Virus record (IMG/VR): IMGVR_UViG_3300035661_000219
Location: 1-32,806 of that record
Source: a virus
Strand: one strand, 5' to 3'
Length of the DNA stretch: 32,806 nucleotides
The translations under genes and the position numbers were made by a program. Shown in pieces: positions 14,203 through 20,334 of the stretch. The notes beneath the pieces were generated by a model. The model was not told the DNA's origin and ran no database searches. It worked only from the letters and a program-made list of their open reading frames with translations. Positions within the stretch are counted from its first letter, which is position 1; each line of letters starts with the position of its first letter.

Positions 14203-14465
14203 TACTTGCTCACGACTTTAGCTTTGACTGGTTGGTACAAATCCCATCCAATAATGTAAACAGGCACAACGATTGTTTCGCATAAGATGATTGCCCAAAT
14301 TACTGAACTGGCACTCAGCTCATATTGGATATTTGGATCGCGATGTGTTTCTTCGTTCGCAACACCAAATGTTTCGTAGTGCTTACCATCAATCACTTTA
14401 TCGTTATCGCAACCAGCCAATAACATTGATGCAGCAACGATAAATGCAAGTAGTTTAGTTTTCAT
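14202..14465 (-). CDS. Lipoprotein with a membrane segment (87 aa)
   Basis: Signal sequence MKTKLLAFIVAASMLLAGC has a perfect lipobox (LLAG-C19), predicting lipid attachment. A second hydrophobic segment (SVIWAIILCETIVVPVYIIG) lies near the C-terminus. The IDGKxYExxG and NPxIQYE pattern is familiar from phage lipoproteins of unknown role. Superinfection exclusion or lysis are possible roles, neither shown. Confidence 0.82.
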   Translation of the reverse strand: MKTKLLAFIVAASMLLAGCDNDKVIDGKHYETFGVANEETHRDPNIQYELSASSVIWAIILCETIVVPVYIIGWDLYQPVKAKVVSK

Positions 14466-14474
14466 TTTGATTCC

Positions 14475-14666
14475 TTAATCTAATATACCACTGTTAAATA
14501 AACCATTTTTTACCGCAAGTTCTTGCATATATTCGCGACACTCGTCTTCATCATCGAATTGCCGTTTTGATGCAAGGTCCCAATCTGACATTTCATAGCT
14601 GCGGACTTGAGCCACAATAAGTCTTTGCCTATCACCTCGAGGATATACAACCATATAATATAACAT
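14475..14666 (-). CDS. Hypothetical protein (63 aa)
   Basis: Starts MLYYMVVYPRGDRQRLIVAQ. A strand-rich N-terminus and EDECREYMQELAVKNG helix. Member of the operon that ends at 13685. Confidence 0.7.
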   Translation of the reverse strand: MLYYMVVYPRGDRQRLIVAQVRSYEMSDWDLASKRQFDDEDECREYMQELAVKNGLFNSGILD

Positions 14667-14674
14667 GCTAAACC

Positions 14675-14884
14675 TTAGTAAATTATTTTGTCACTATTTA
14701 ACAAATCACGCAATTCTTGTGCCCTGATCCGTTGTTCGTGTTCTTCGTGGACCACCCCAAAAGGAAACTCAGCAACGATACCACGGTGTGACCCTTCGCT
14801 CATCTCTTTCTCTGTCGCATCAGTGACGATAACCGAGATATTCTTATCTGACTGAATCCTAGTTAAAACTTCGAAAGTTCTCAT
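14675..14884 (-). CDS. Hypothetical protein (69 aa)
   Basis: Starts MRTFEVLTRIQSDKNISVIV. The C-terminal half is a charged helix (HEEHEQRIRAQELRDLL). Its start overlaps the upstream stop (ATGA). Confidence 0.7.
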   Translation of the reverse strand: MRTFEVLTRIQSDKNISVIVTDATEKEMSEGSHRGIVAEFPFGVVHEEHEQRIRAQELRDLLNSDKIIY

Positions 14885-15273
14885 TTTGATTCCTTAGTTT
14901 TGTTTAACCGTTTCCATGATGCCCAAAATGCTGGCCCAATATCCATAGAAACATAATCGTCTCCTTGAAGACCTTGTTCAGAATAATGCACATTTTGGAC
15001 AGCTTTTATGCTGAAACCAAATTCACGTAAAGACTTTTTTAATTCCTTTAACCATAGTTTGTCAGTATAGATTAAACCGTAGCCCGGAACATTCCAAGAG
15101 TTCGGAGTAAAACCGTGGGAAATAAAATGGGCCCTCAATTCGCCATTGAACGGATCCTCTGGATAATATGTTTTACTTGTGTAACCAATAGAAAGTTTAA
15201 CAATTTCGATTGATCGAGCTTCTTCGGACCACAGTCCTTTTCCGTTAGTGTGCGTAAGAAATGAGACATCCAT
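14881..15273 (-). CDS. Hypothetical protein (130 aa)
   Basis: Starts MDVSFLTHTNGKGLWSEEAR. Aromatic-rich soluble protein, no recognisable domain. First gene after the duplicated promoter cassette; the operon continues leftward through the lipoprotein and L7/L12-like genes. Confidence 0.75.
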   Translation of the reverse strand: MDVSFLTHTNGKGLWSEEARSIEIVKLSIGYTSKTYYPEDPFNGELRAHFISHGFTPNSWNVPGYGLIYTDKLWLKELKKSLREFGFSIKAVQNVHYSEQGLQGDDYVSMDIGPAFWASWKRLNKTKESK

Positions 15274-15302
15274 GTTCGACTCCAGTTATTTAATATACAC
15301 AT

Positions 15303-15331
15303 ATTATATAAGGAAAATAAAAAGATGTCAA
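15303..15331 (-). promoter_or_regulatory. Sigma70-type promoter (duplicated cassette)
   Basis: TTGACA (15331-15326), 17 bp, TATAAT (15308-15303). Copy of 6664-6692. It starts 9 nt after the terminator of the long RNA. Confidence 0.9.
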
Positions 15332-15339
15332 CAGGAAAC

Positions 15340-15370
15340 AAAAAAGCCCACATAATTTATATGTAGGCTT
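15340..15370 (-). terminator. Rho-independent terminator of the long RNA
   Basis: Arms AAGCCTACAT (15370-15361) and ATGTGGGCTT (15353-15344) form a 10-bp stem with one G-U pair, followed by UUUUUU (15345-15340, sharing its first bases with the stem). It ends the transcript begun at 16125-16153. Confidence 0.85.
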
Positions 15371-15631
15371 CCTTGCACTGCTTTACTATTCTCTAATATT
15401 ATATCATCTATATTACATTTCGGATATTTTAGTATCTGAAAGTGGTACGGGCATATATCGCCCTATTGGGGTGGGCTAGGTTCCTTTGAATAAAATCTCC
15501 ATGGCAAGTAAAGTCGCTCAAGTTTATGTTATCAAGACCTTACATCTTTACATGTAAGACCATAAAAGTATACCATGTTGGTTTGGCGATGTCATAACCG
15601 ATCATCTCCCAACAGTGGGTTGTGTTCTATA

Positions 15632-15747
15632 CACAATACTAACACGGCGAGAATCTCCCTGTTTCCAGTGGATCCCGAACGATTCTACAAACCGTGCAGT
15701 TTCGAGACTTTCATTCCTGAAGAAATCGGGGTCTCTCATCAGTTGTG
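15632..15747 (-). ncRNA. Hammerhead ribozyme (type I)
   Basis: All core parts are present in order. Stem I 5' strand CACAA (15747-15743); CUGAUGA (15742-15736); stem II GAGAC (15735-15731) with GUCUC (15708-15704), extended by UUUC/GAAA inside the loop; conserved GAAA (15703-15700); stem III ACUG-CACGG paired with CCGUG-u-UAGU (15647-15638), closing a 44-nt structured loop; cleavage triplet GUA (15639-15637); stem I 3' strand UUGUG (15636-15632). Helix I is the open one, hence type I. Predicted cleavage is between 15637 and 15636, splitting the host transcript into about 482 and 297 nt. Confidence 0.9.
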
Positions 15748-16000
15748 ACCATTATTCTATTAAGTGTTTATCGACGCTCCCGTCTATTCGGACCTTAACC
15801 GACCAAAGAACGCGATGATCATTCCAATCACATGCCCGCATATATTACACCGTGCTTCTTGGGTGGGACACGGTCATATCCTTCTCCGGATAGTCGTTTA
15901 ATTTCTAAGGGGAATTGAAACCCCGAACTAGCAAATATAAGATTTCTAGCGCCACACCTTTATAATATATGGATACTTCAATAGTAGAGCCACATATTAT

Positions 16001-16113
16001 GACAGAAATTAAAGGAAGATGCATTGCACAGGGTGGGATCATTGGCGCAGCATCCTATTCCTATGCTTCCGTGCGTCAAATTATCTACAATGCACCTACC
16101 TTTAATCACTGTC
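16001..16113 (-). other. Long near-perfect hairpin at the 5' end of the RNA
   Basis: Arms 16113-16088 and 16026-16001 are 26 nt each and pair with 22 Watson-Crick pairs, two G-U pairs and two U-U mismatches, around a 61-nt loop. It begins only about 5 nt after the predicted transcription start. G-U and U-U differences confined to one strand favour a fold of the minus-strand RNA rather than a DNA palindrome. Confidence 0.8.
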
Positions 16114-16124
16114 TAACTGTATTT

Positions 16125-16153
16125 ATTATACAACTCTACTGCTATTGTGTCAA
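16125..16153 (-). promoter_or_regulatory. Sigma70-type promoter of the long RNA
   Basis: TTGACA (16153-16148), 17 bp, TATAAT (16130-16125). No gene starts within 800 nt downstream. It lies just after the ligase stop codon. Confidence 0.88.
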
Positions 16154-16157
16154 AAGG

Positions 16158-17516
16158 TTAAACAATAGCAGCAGCAAATTGAGCTTCGATCTCTGCAAAT
16201 GTATCTGCAACAGTCTTATCTTCACGCTCCTCAATTAAGCGTGGTAAGAACAGCGAGTGTTGTTTGCCAGCTTTAGTCGAATACATGATACCATTCGAAC
16301 GGATAGTAACAATCTTACCCAACCATTCTTCTCTATGATTACTGATATAGATACGCAGCTCATCACTTATGCCTGATGCACCACATTCAAGTAAAGCATC
16401 TGCACTCTGACAAGTAAGTGATCCAAATAGATCCTTATTCTTATTCTTACCGGGTGCAAAACCCACAACAACAAGTTCGATGTCCATAACTTCTTTCTGC
16501 TTGACCAAATCCTTCGATGTACCGTCTTTCCATATTGCATGGCGACTCTTACATACAGTACCTTCTAATTTACGCTTGCGCATTTCACGATAGTGTGCTA
16601 ACGCTTCATCGGGACTATAGACAATCTTTGTTTCAATCAATTTAATTTGATCAGAATTGCTTGCATCCAGTTGCCACTCCAGCGATGTGTATCGTTCGTG
16701 ATAAGAAAGATCGTATTTGCCTTTTGGAACAAAGGATGACAGCGGGATCTGATCCCAACAATCATACACAACAACTTCGCCAGCACCTAGTTCGCCACCT
16801 TTAGAAAGAGAATTCAAAATTCCATTACCAATCTGTCGTTCTAGCATTACACCGTTGCGATATACAGTAAGCTCACCGTGTGTGCTTGTTCCGTGTGTAA
16901 AGGTGTCTTTAGCTGCCTGTTCGATACCCAACGCACCGGTTGGCATTAGTGTGCCTCCACGCGAAGTAACCCAGACAAAGCCATCCTGACGCACATTCAC
17001 ATACGCAAACATTCCATCTGCTTTGATCTGTGAATATACGCCCTCGGTCCAATCCCATTCTTCCATATTTGATTTCTCTGGAAGAGAGCATCGCATGTAA
17101 GGTGTGACAGGAATCTCGTATGCTTCATTAATTCCTTTTACAGATTTATTCACCGTGGATTCGCTAAAGCCTGAACCCAAGTCTTTTATTAAAATCTTTC
17201 GATACCAGCCGTTCCATTCTTCGTTGGTAGCCATATCCATGTATTGTCTGATCAATGTAGCAGCATGATGGCCGGTGGCTTGACGTTTTATAAGTGCATT
17301 TGCTAACACTGTAAAAGCATTAAAGCTGAGACCGGCACCGTCGTCACCGAAGCGCTCTGGCACCTGTTTAACACCGAATGTATCAATGTTATCCAATGCA
17401 TAACGCAAACCAGCAAAGAAATCGTTGTTGCTTAATTTAGCTTCACGATTGATAACAGCTTCTTTGAACAATTTGCTATTGTCGGATGCAATTTCTGCGA
17501 TTAGTTTATGTGTCAT
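16158..17516 (-). CDS. ATP-dependent DNA ligase, T4 gp30-like
   Basis: 452 aa, near the 487 aa of T4 ligase. Adenylation lysine in the motif K165-A-D-G168 (T4: K159). Later motifs include SRGG (III-like), HGELTVY, EGTVCKS (IV/V region) and LVKQK (motif V lysines), followed by an OB-fold-like C-terminus. It seals nicks in replicating and repaired phage DNA. The ATG at 17516 overlaps the upstream stop (ATGA); a TTG at 17525 is a less likely start. Second gene of a unit driven by the leaderless-type promoter at 17942. Confidence 0.95.
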   Translation of the reverse strand: MTHKLIAEIASDNSKLFKEAVINREAKLSNNDFFAGLRYALDNIDTFGVKQVPERFGDDGAGLSFNAFTVLANALIKRQATGHHAATLIRQYMDMATNEEWNGWYRKILIKDLGSGFSESTVNKSVKGINEAYEIPVTPYMRCSLPEKSNMEEWDWTEGVYSQIKADGMFAYVNVRQDGFVWVTSRGGTLMPTGALGIEQAAKDTFTHGTSTHGELTVYRNGVMLERQIGNGILNSLSKGGELGAGEVVVYDCWDQIPLSSFVPKGKYDLSYHERYTSLEWQLDASNSDQIKLIETKIVYSPDEALAHYREMRKRKLEGTVCKSRHAIWKDGTSKDLVKQKEVMDIELVVVGFAPGKNKNKDLFGSLTCQSADALLECGASGISDELRIYISNHREEWLGKIVTIRSNGIMYSTKAGKQHSLFLPRLIEEREDKTVADTFAEIEAQFAAAIV

Positions 17517-17935
17517 AATAACCAAATATTCTCTTTAAGAGCGAGTTTTTCATCCACGCTTAGTTTAGAAATAACACCACGCGCAACAATAGTTCTTGCC
17601 GCCGCAGCATCCTGTTTTTCCTTCAAATTATTTATTGAATCCTGCACATAATTGACTTTCCATTCTTCGGAAGTATATGTCAGTGTTTCGTTTATACCGC
17701 CAGTTCGTGTTTCATAATGAAACTGCACACTCGGTCCAGTTGATGTAAGTGTTACATCCACTGAGATACCAACCGAAATTGCCAATGCCTGCATATCCAT
17801 CAGCCGCTTCGGCAATGATGCAAGATATGCAGCTTTCTCGATAGCTTCCTGACGTTTAGATTCTTCATTAGCCAATCGTTTAGCTTCGGCTGCTTCTATC
17901 CGTTTTATAGCGTTTTGTGCTTGTTTAGTGTCCAT
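17513..17935 (-). CDS. Hypothetical coiled-coil protein (140 aa)
   Basis: Starts MDTKQAQNAIKRIEAAEAKR; the first 45 residues are a charged helix (likely coiled coil), the middle is strand-rich (ISVDVTLTSTGPSVQFHYET), the end helical. Function unknown; it shares an mRNA with the ligase. The ATG at 17935 lies 6 nt after a TATAAT box, leaving no room for a ribosome binding site, so the mRNA should be leaderless. Confidence 0.75.
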   Translation of the reverse strand: MDTKQAQNAIKRIEAAEAKRLANEESKRQEAIEKAAYLASLPKRLMDMQALAISVGISVDVTLTSTGPSVQFHYETRTGGINETLTYTSEEWKVNYVQDSINNLKEKQDAAAARTIVARGVISKLSVDEKLALKENIWLL

Positions 17936-17941
17936 GTGTAT

Positions 17942-17970
17942 ATTATATGCGGTTAGATGGTAGTTGTCAA
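17942..17970 (-). promoter_or_regulatory. Sigma70-type promoter, leaderless arrangement
   Basis: TTGACA (17970-17965), 17 bp, TATAAT (17947-17942). Transcription should start at or next to the A of the ATG at 17935. The upstream gene's TGA stop is within TTGACA. Confidence 0.88.
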
Positions 17971-18362
17971 GCAACTTCTTTAATTGAATGAAGGGCAATA
18001 CAAGCTGGTAACAACAAGACAGCCTTTTCATCACCAAAAGCAGCAATTATTTTCAGTTCGCCGATTTCTGATTCGATCATGTATGCGCAATCATCATATG
18101 CAATTAGACACAAGATCGCATCCCTTGCCGCACTCCTTGCCGCACTCCATGCCGCACTCCATGCCGCATCCCTTGCCGCACTCCATTCCGTATCCCGTGT
18201 CGCATCCCTTGCCGTATCCCTTGCCGCATCCCAAGCCGCACCCCTTGCTGCATTCCATGTCGCACTCCATTCCGCACTCCATTGCTCTGGATGTGTTTTT
18301 AGCGATGCCAATATTCGGTCGATGTGTATTGCATTTGGTAAGTGAGACCATTCGGTTGTCAT
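17967..18362 (-). CDS. HIDR/LLLPAC-family protein, copy 4, with tetrapeptide repeats
   Basis: 131 aa. Ends match the family (MTTEWSHLPNAIHIDRILAS; DDCAYMIESE; IIAAFG; LLLPAC). The middle is about a dozen four-residue units of the form A-[RW]-[DS]-A (for example AWDA, ARDT, ARDA, AWSA), a likely continuous amphipathic helix. This insert replaces the unrelated middles of the other copies. Confidence 0.85.
   Translation of the reverse strand: MTTEWSHLPNAIHIDRILASLKTHPEQWSAEWSATWNAARGAAWDAARDTARDATRDTEWSAARDAAWSAAWSAARSAARDAILCLIAYDDCAYMIESEIGELKIIAAFGDEKAVLLLPACIALHSIKEVA
18118..18280. repeat. 12-bp coding tandem repeat
   Basis: Degenerate 12-bp units close to GCCGCACTCCAT (plus strand) encode the tetrapeptide repeats of the gene on the minus strand. 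The frame is preserved throughout, and units differ mostly at one or two positions. Confidence 0.85.
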
Positions 18363-18565
18363 TTCTTCTTCCGTTCTTTAGGGAAATATCCGTCGGCTTG
18401 CTCGTCCGTAATATTACCCATAAAGTTTTCCATTACAGTCTTATCGCGTCCACTTGCAAGTCGAAATTCTCTAACAACATTATCCAACTGTCGAGTTACA
18501 GTGATGTGACAACCATCGGTTTTTTCTTCCACGGCATAGGAATACTTAGTCATCAATTTTGACAT
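18359..18565 (-). CDS. Hypothetical protein (68 aa)
   Basis: Starts MSKLMTKYSYAVEEKTDGCH; strands (CHITVTRQLDNVVREFRL) then a basic tail KERKKK. AGAGGA lies 9 nt before the ATG at 18565. Overlaps the HNH gene by 20 nt and the next gene by 4 nt. Confidence 0.7.
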   Translation of the reverse strand: MSKLMTKYSYAVEEKTDGCHITVTRQLDNVVREFRLASGRDKTVMENFMGNITDEQADGYFPKERKKK

Positions 18566-19004
18566 TACTTAATTCCTCTGCAAGTTTCTTACGACGATTA
18601 AATTCTTTAGTTTCTCCGACGCTTTTCTTATTATTACACGGCGCACACATCACTTGTGTATTGGATAGGTTATCGGCACCGCCCAATCCACGGGCTAAGA
18701 TATGATCGTGTGTAAATAATACTTCAGCATCACCTTTCATACCATATAGATTTACATGTGCCGATGATGTACCTGGTGAGGATTCTACAGCAAAATGTGT
18801 TGCTACTATACCACATCCAACACAAACAATGCCACCCGGCTTCTTCGATGCTCGGTAAAATGTGCGTAGCCGAAGTGATGTGCATCCAACCCACTTACCG
18901 CTCGGCCGTTGAACCTTTTCTTTCTTATCGTTGCAATGTGTTTTTATATCAATTAAAAACTCTGCTAAAGTAAGAACTTCGTACCTGAAATATTTTTGTG
19001 CCAT
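18546..19004 (-). CDS. HNH endonuclease (152 aa)
   Basis: C61-x2-C64, then H99-D100-H101 in FTHDHILARGLGG, N112/N115 in ADNLSNTQ, and C120-x2-C123 in CAPCNNKKS. This is a classic zinc-stabilised HNH nuclease. It has no NUMOD or other DNA-recognition repeats, so it may be a phage nuclease with a regular role rather than a homing enzyme. The ATG at 19004 follows GAGAA; the longer frame from 19073 starts inside the upstream gene. Confidence 0.9.
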   Translation of the reverse strand: MAQKYFRYEVLTLAEFLIDIKTHCNDKKEKVQRPSGKWVGCTSLRLRTFYRASKKPGGIVCVGCGIVATHFAVESSPGTSSAHVNLYGMKGDAEVLFTHDHILARGLGGADNLSNTQVMCAPCNNKKSVGETKEFNRRKKLAEELSNVKIDD

Positions 19005-19015
19005 GGTATTCTCGA

Positions 19016-19219
19016 TTAAACAGTTGGATAACCAGCTGCACTTCTTTCTCTTAAAAAGTCGGACCAGCGCCACCCATAATATTTCATAAAACCTATATTT
19101 TTAAGAGTGTTGAATGTTCCCATAGCTTGTTCACTTTTCTTCCACGCAGCATACATCCTAGCCATCTCATGTATATTTGGTCGAGCTAAAACTCTGAATG
19201 TGTCGTCTTCTGTGTGCAT
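19016..19219 (-). CDS. Hypothetical protein (67 aa)
   Basis: Starts MHTEDDTFRVLARPNIHEMA; helical, basic, with GWRWSDFLRERSA near the end. The ATG at 19219 lies 5 nt after TATAAT, so the mRNA is predicted to be leaderless. Confidence 0.7.
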   Translation of the reverse strand: MHTEDDTFRVLARPNIHEMARMYAAWKKSEQAMGTFNTLKNIGFMKYYGWRWSDFLRERSAAGYPTV

Positions 19220-19224
19220 AATGT

Positions 19225-19253
19225 ATTATAACACTATATGGGAATAAAATAAA
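19225..19253 (-). promoter_or_regulatory. Sigma70-type promoter, weak -35, leaderless arrangement
   Basis: TATAAT (19230-19225) with only TTTATT at the -35 position (19253-19248) and a 17-bp spacer. The -10 box and next nine bases are the same as at 26941. Confidence 0.6.
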
Positions 19254-19265
19254 GAGGTAGTTTAA

Positions 19266-19273
19266 GATAAATA
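19266..19273 (+). promoter_or_regulatory. Candidate T4-type late promoter
   Basis: GATAAATA lies 24 nt before the ATG of the rightward membrane-protein gene. A TATAAT follows at 19279-19284 but lacks a good -35. Confidence 0.5.
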
Positions 19274-19297
19274 TTGTATAATAAATAGGAACTTCGT

Positions 19298-19636
19298 ATG
19301 TCATTCAAATCTAAAGTCTCAAAATTTAATAATCGACTTGCTGTATTATTGACTAATGTTGTTAGCACAATGTGGTGCTCATACGCTTTTGGAATTTTAG
19401 CATTAGTTAGTTTACCAACCGCCCTTACATTAGGTACCGGGGCTATCGTATCATGGATAGCCCAGACATTCTTACAGCTTGTATTACTATCTGTTATTAT
19501 GGTTGGTCAGGAAGTACAGAATAAGAAATCTGAAAGACGAGCAATTCAGGACCATGCAATGCTTATCGCTCAGCTTGCCGAAATTAAAGAGATGAATGAA
19601 TCCTTGCGGTTACTACTCGACCATCACGATATTTGA
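19298..19636 (+). CDS. Small membrane protein (112 aa)
   Basis: Two hydrophobic segments (about residues 28-48 and 53-70: CSYAFGILALVSLPTALTL and a second containing QTFLQLVLLSVIMVG) followed by a charged helix. I recognise the arrangement (MWCxYxFxxLALxSLP, then IVSWIAQTFLQLVLL) from bacterial and phage membrane proteins of unknown function; a holin-like role is only a guess. AGGAA precedes the ATG. It ends directly against the stop of the leftward gene at 19637. Confidence 0.8.
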   Translation: MSFKSKVSKFNNRLAVLLTNVVSTMWCSYAFGILALVSLPTALTLGTGAIVSWIAQTFLQLVLLSVIMVGQEVQNKKSERRAIQDHAMLIAQLAEIKEMNESLRLLLDHHDI

Positions 19637-19882
19637 TTATCTGAGTAGTGTGATATTACAACCAGGAAACATAATTCCAAATGCAGTAGCATCAACCTTA
19701 TCGATACCTGCTACCTTATAAATAGAACTTCGCGTAGATCTACCTAGTACATCGTGACCATAACTTAGTTCATACCTAGCATTAAGTCCGTAATTCATGA
19801 GCCATACATACATTTTATCATTGATAAAATACTCACCCGACCCGTATATGGATTGTGGGACATCTAATTGCATTGAGCTCAT
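19637..19882 (-). CDS. Hypothetical protein (81 aa)
   Basis: Starts MSSMQLDVPQSIYGSGEYF. The end (KVDATAFGIMFPGCNITLL) resembles the strand-plus-helix pattern of the short alpha/beta set. Its ATG lies 23 nt after the CCA end of the tRNA-like element, so it is probably read from the same transcript. Confidence 0.68.
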   Translation of the reverse strand: MSSMQLDVPQSIYGSGEYFINDKMYVWLMNYGLNARYELSYGHDVLGRSTRSSIYKVAGIDKVDATAFGIMFPGCNITLLR

Positions 19883-19905
19883 ATTATGCTTTCTACATTA
19901 AATAA

Positions 19906-19989
19906 TGGTGGATCATTGCGGGTTCGAACCGCTCATTGTAGGGAGTCTCATAAGAGGTGCTTTGCAATGAATGCCGATCTACATGACCC
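19906..19989 (-). tRNA. tRNA-like element with encoded CCA (anticodon unclear)
   Basis: The acceptor GGGTCAT (19989-19983) pairs fully with ATGATCC (19916-19910), followed by A and an encoded CCA. A T arm (GCGG-TTCGAAC-CCGC) lies in the right place. The D and anticodon arms do not fold normally: the interior has CTC-TTAT-GAG and GTAG/CTAC pairings instead. It is either a decayed tRNA or a tRNA mimic with an intact acceptor half. About 84 nt including CCA. Confidence 0.55.
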
Positions 19990-20003
19990 GAAAATTGTTA
20001 TAC

Positions 20004-20186
20004 AGGGTAAGGCTGGATTCGAACCAACATAATCTGGGTTATTAGCCCATCGCTCTAGTATGTTTGCTATTTCATAATAAGTTGTTGGCGCGCTTTCCAA
20101 TTTCCTATTATTTCCTGACAAACAACCACAAGATAGTTCACGATGATCAATCGCTATTTTTCTCATTCCAGTTGAGCTACTACCCC
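20004..20186 (-). tRNA. tRNA with a 118-nt D-loop
   Basis: The 3' part is normal: anticodon arm with loop CTAATAA (position-34 triplet AAT), 5-nt variable loop, T arm GTTGG-TTCGAAT-CCAGC (20028-20012) and acceptor strand CTTACCC. The 5' part has the acceptor GGGGTAG, then TA and the D stem GCTC (20177-20174) with AACTGG. The pairing strand GAGC lies only at 20055-20052, so the D-loop spans 118 nt instead of 7-11. The insert contains several hairpins, including one with a seven-base loop TTGATCA. The acceptor has two mismatches, but flanking sequence extends the closing helix to 13 bp (19995-20007 with 20184-20196). No encoded CCA. Confidence 0.6.
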
Positions 20187-20210
20187 TGTATAACAACTAT
20201 TTTATTATGA

Positions 20211-20329
20211 TGAATGTATGAAGGAGTCCCGATTCTCCACCTTCTCTTAGTAAGCCCTTACGGGAATCATTTCTGATTAGCACTTACCATGTGCATTTTA
20301 TTGATCGTTCTTCTACACTAATACATTCA
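20211..20329 (-). ncRNA. Unclassified structured RNA in the tRNA cluster
   Basis: A 9-bp closing helix (TGAATGTAT with ATACATTCA) encloses, in order, GCAC-ATGGTAA-GTGC, AATCA-GAAA-TGATT (GNRA loop), CCC-GTAA-GGG (GNRA loop) and GGAG...CTCC. No T-loop motif TTCRA is present, so it is not a normal tRNA. It lies between tRNA-Leu and the interrupted tRNA and is probably cut from the same transcript. Confidence 0.55.
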
Positions 20330-20334
20330 AACTT

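Larger units (their letters stand above)
15340..16118 (-). ncRNA. Long structured noncoding RNA, about 780 nt
   Basis: A consensus promoter (16125-16153) and a strong terminator (15340-15370) bracket a stretch with no credible gene on either strand. On the minus strand it folds into many local hairpins: a 26-bp long stem (16001-16113), GGGG/CCCC (15909-15924), TATCC/GGATA (15877-15892), ACCGTG/CACGGT (15849-15874), a hammerhead ribozyme (15632-15747), a 10-bp stem (15536-15561) and GGGC/GCCC (15449-15463). Size and phage setting recall the large ornate RNAs GOLLD and ROOL, but I cannot match either by eye. Promoter and terminator calls are direct; the RNA's function is unknown. Confidence 0.8.

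Noticed and set aside
15905-15930. GGGG-TTTCAATT-CCCC in the long RNA as a tRNA or tmRNA T arm
   Set aside because: The loop is eight bases and no acceptor stem, CCA or tmRNA tag frame lies around it.
15615-16238. Two plus-strand open frames across the long RNA (15615-15818 and 15969-16238)
   Set aside because: No ribosome binding sites, no recognisable protein pattern, and they are opposite to a stretch with a promoter, terminator and extensive folding on the other strand.
18079-18562. Overlapping frames on both strands across the 12-bp repeats, including a plus-strand 192-residue frame
   Set aside because: Open frames on several phases are expected from a repeat lacking stops; only the minus-strand frame ends with the conserved family segments.
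20004-20186. Group I intron inside the tRNA
   Set aside because: The insert is only about 110 nt, lies in the D-loop, and lacks the P3-P7 core of group I introns.
19948-20196. An 82-residue open frame running through the interrupted tRNA
   Set aside because: It covers a tRNA T arm and anticodon arm and ends inside the tRNA-like element; it is most likely an accident of the insert lacking stops.
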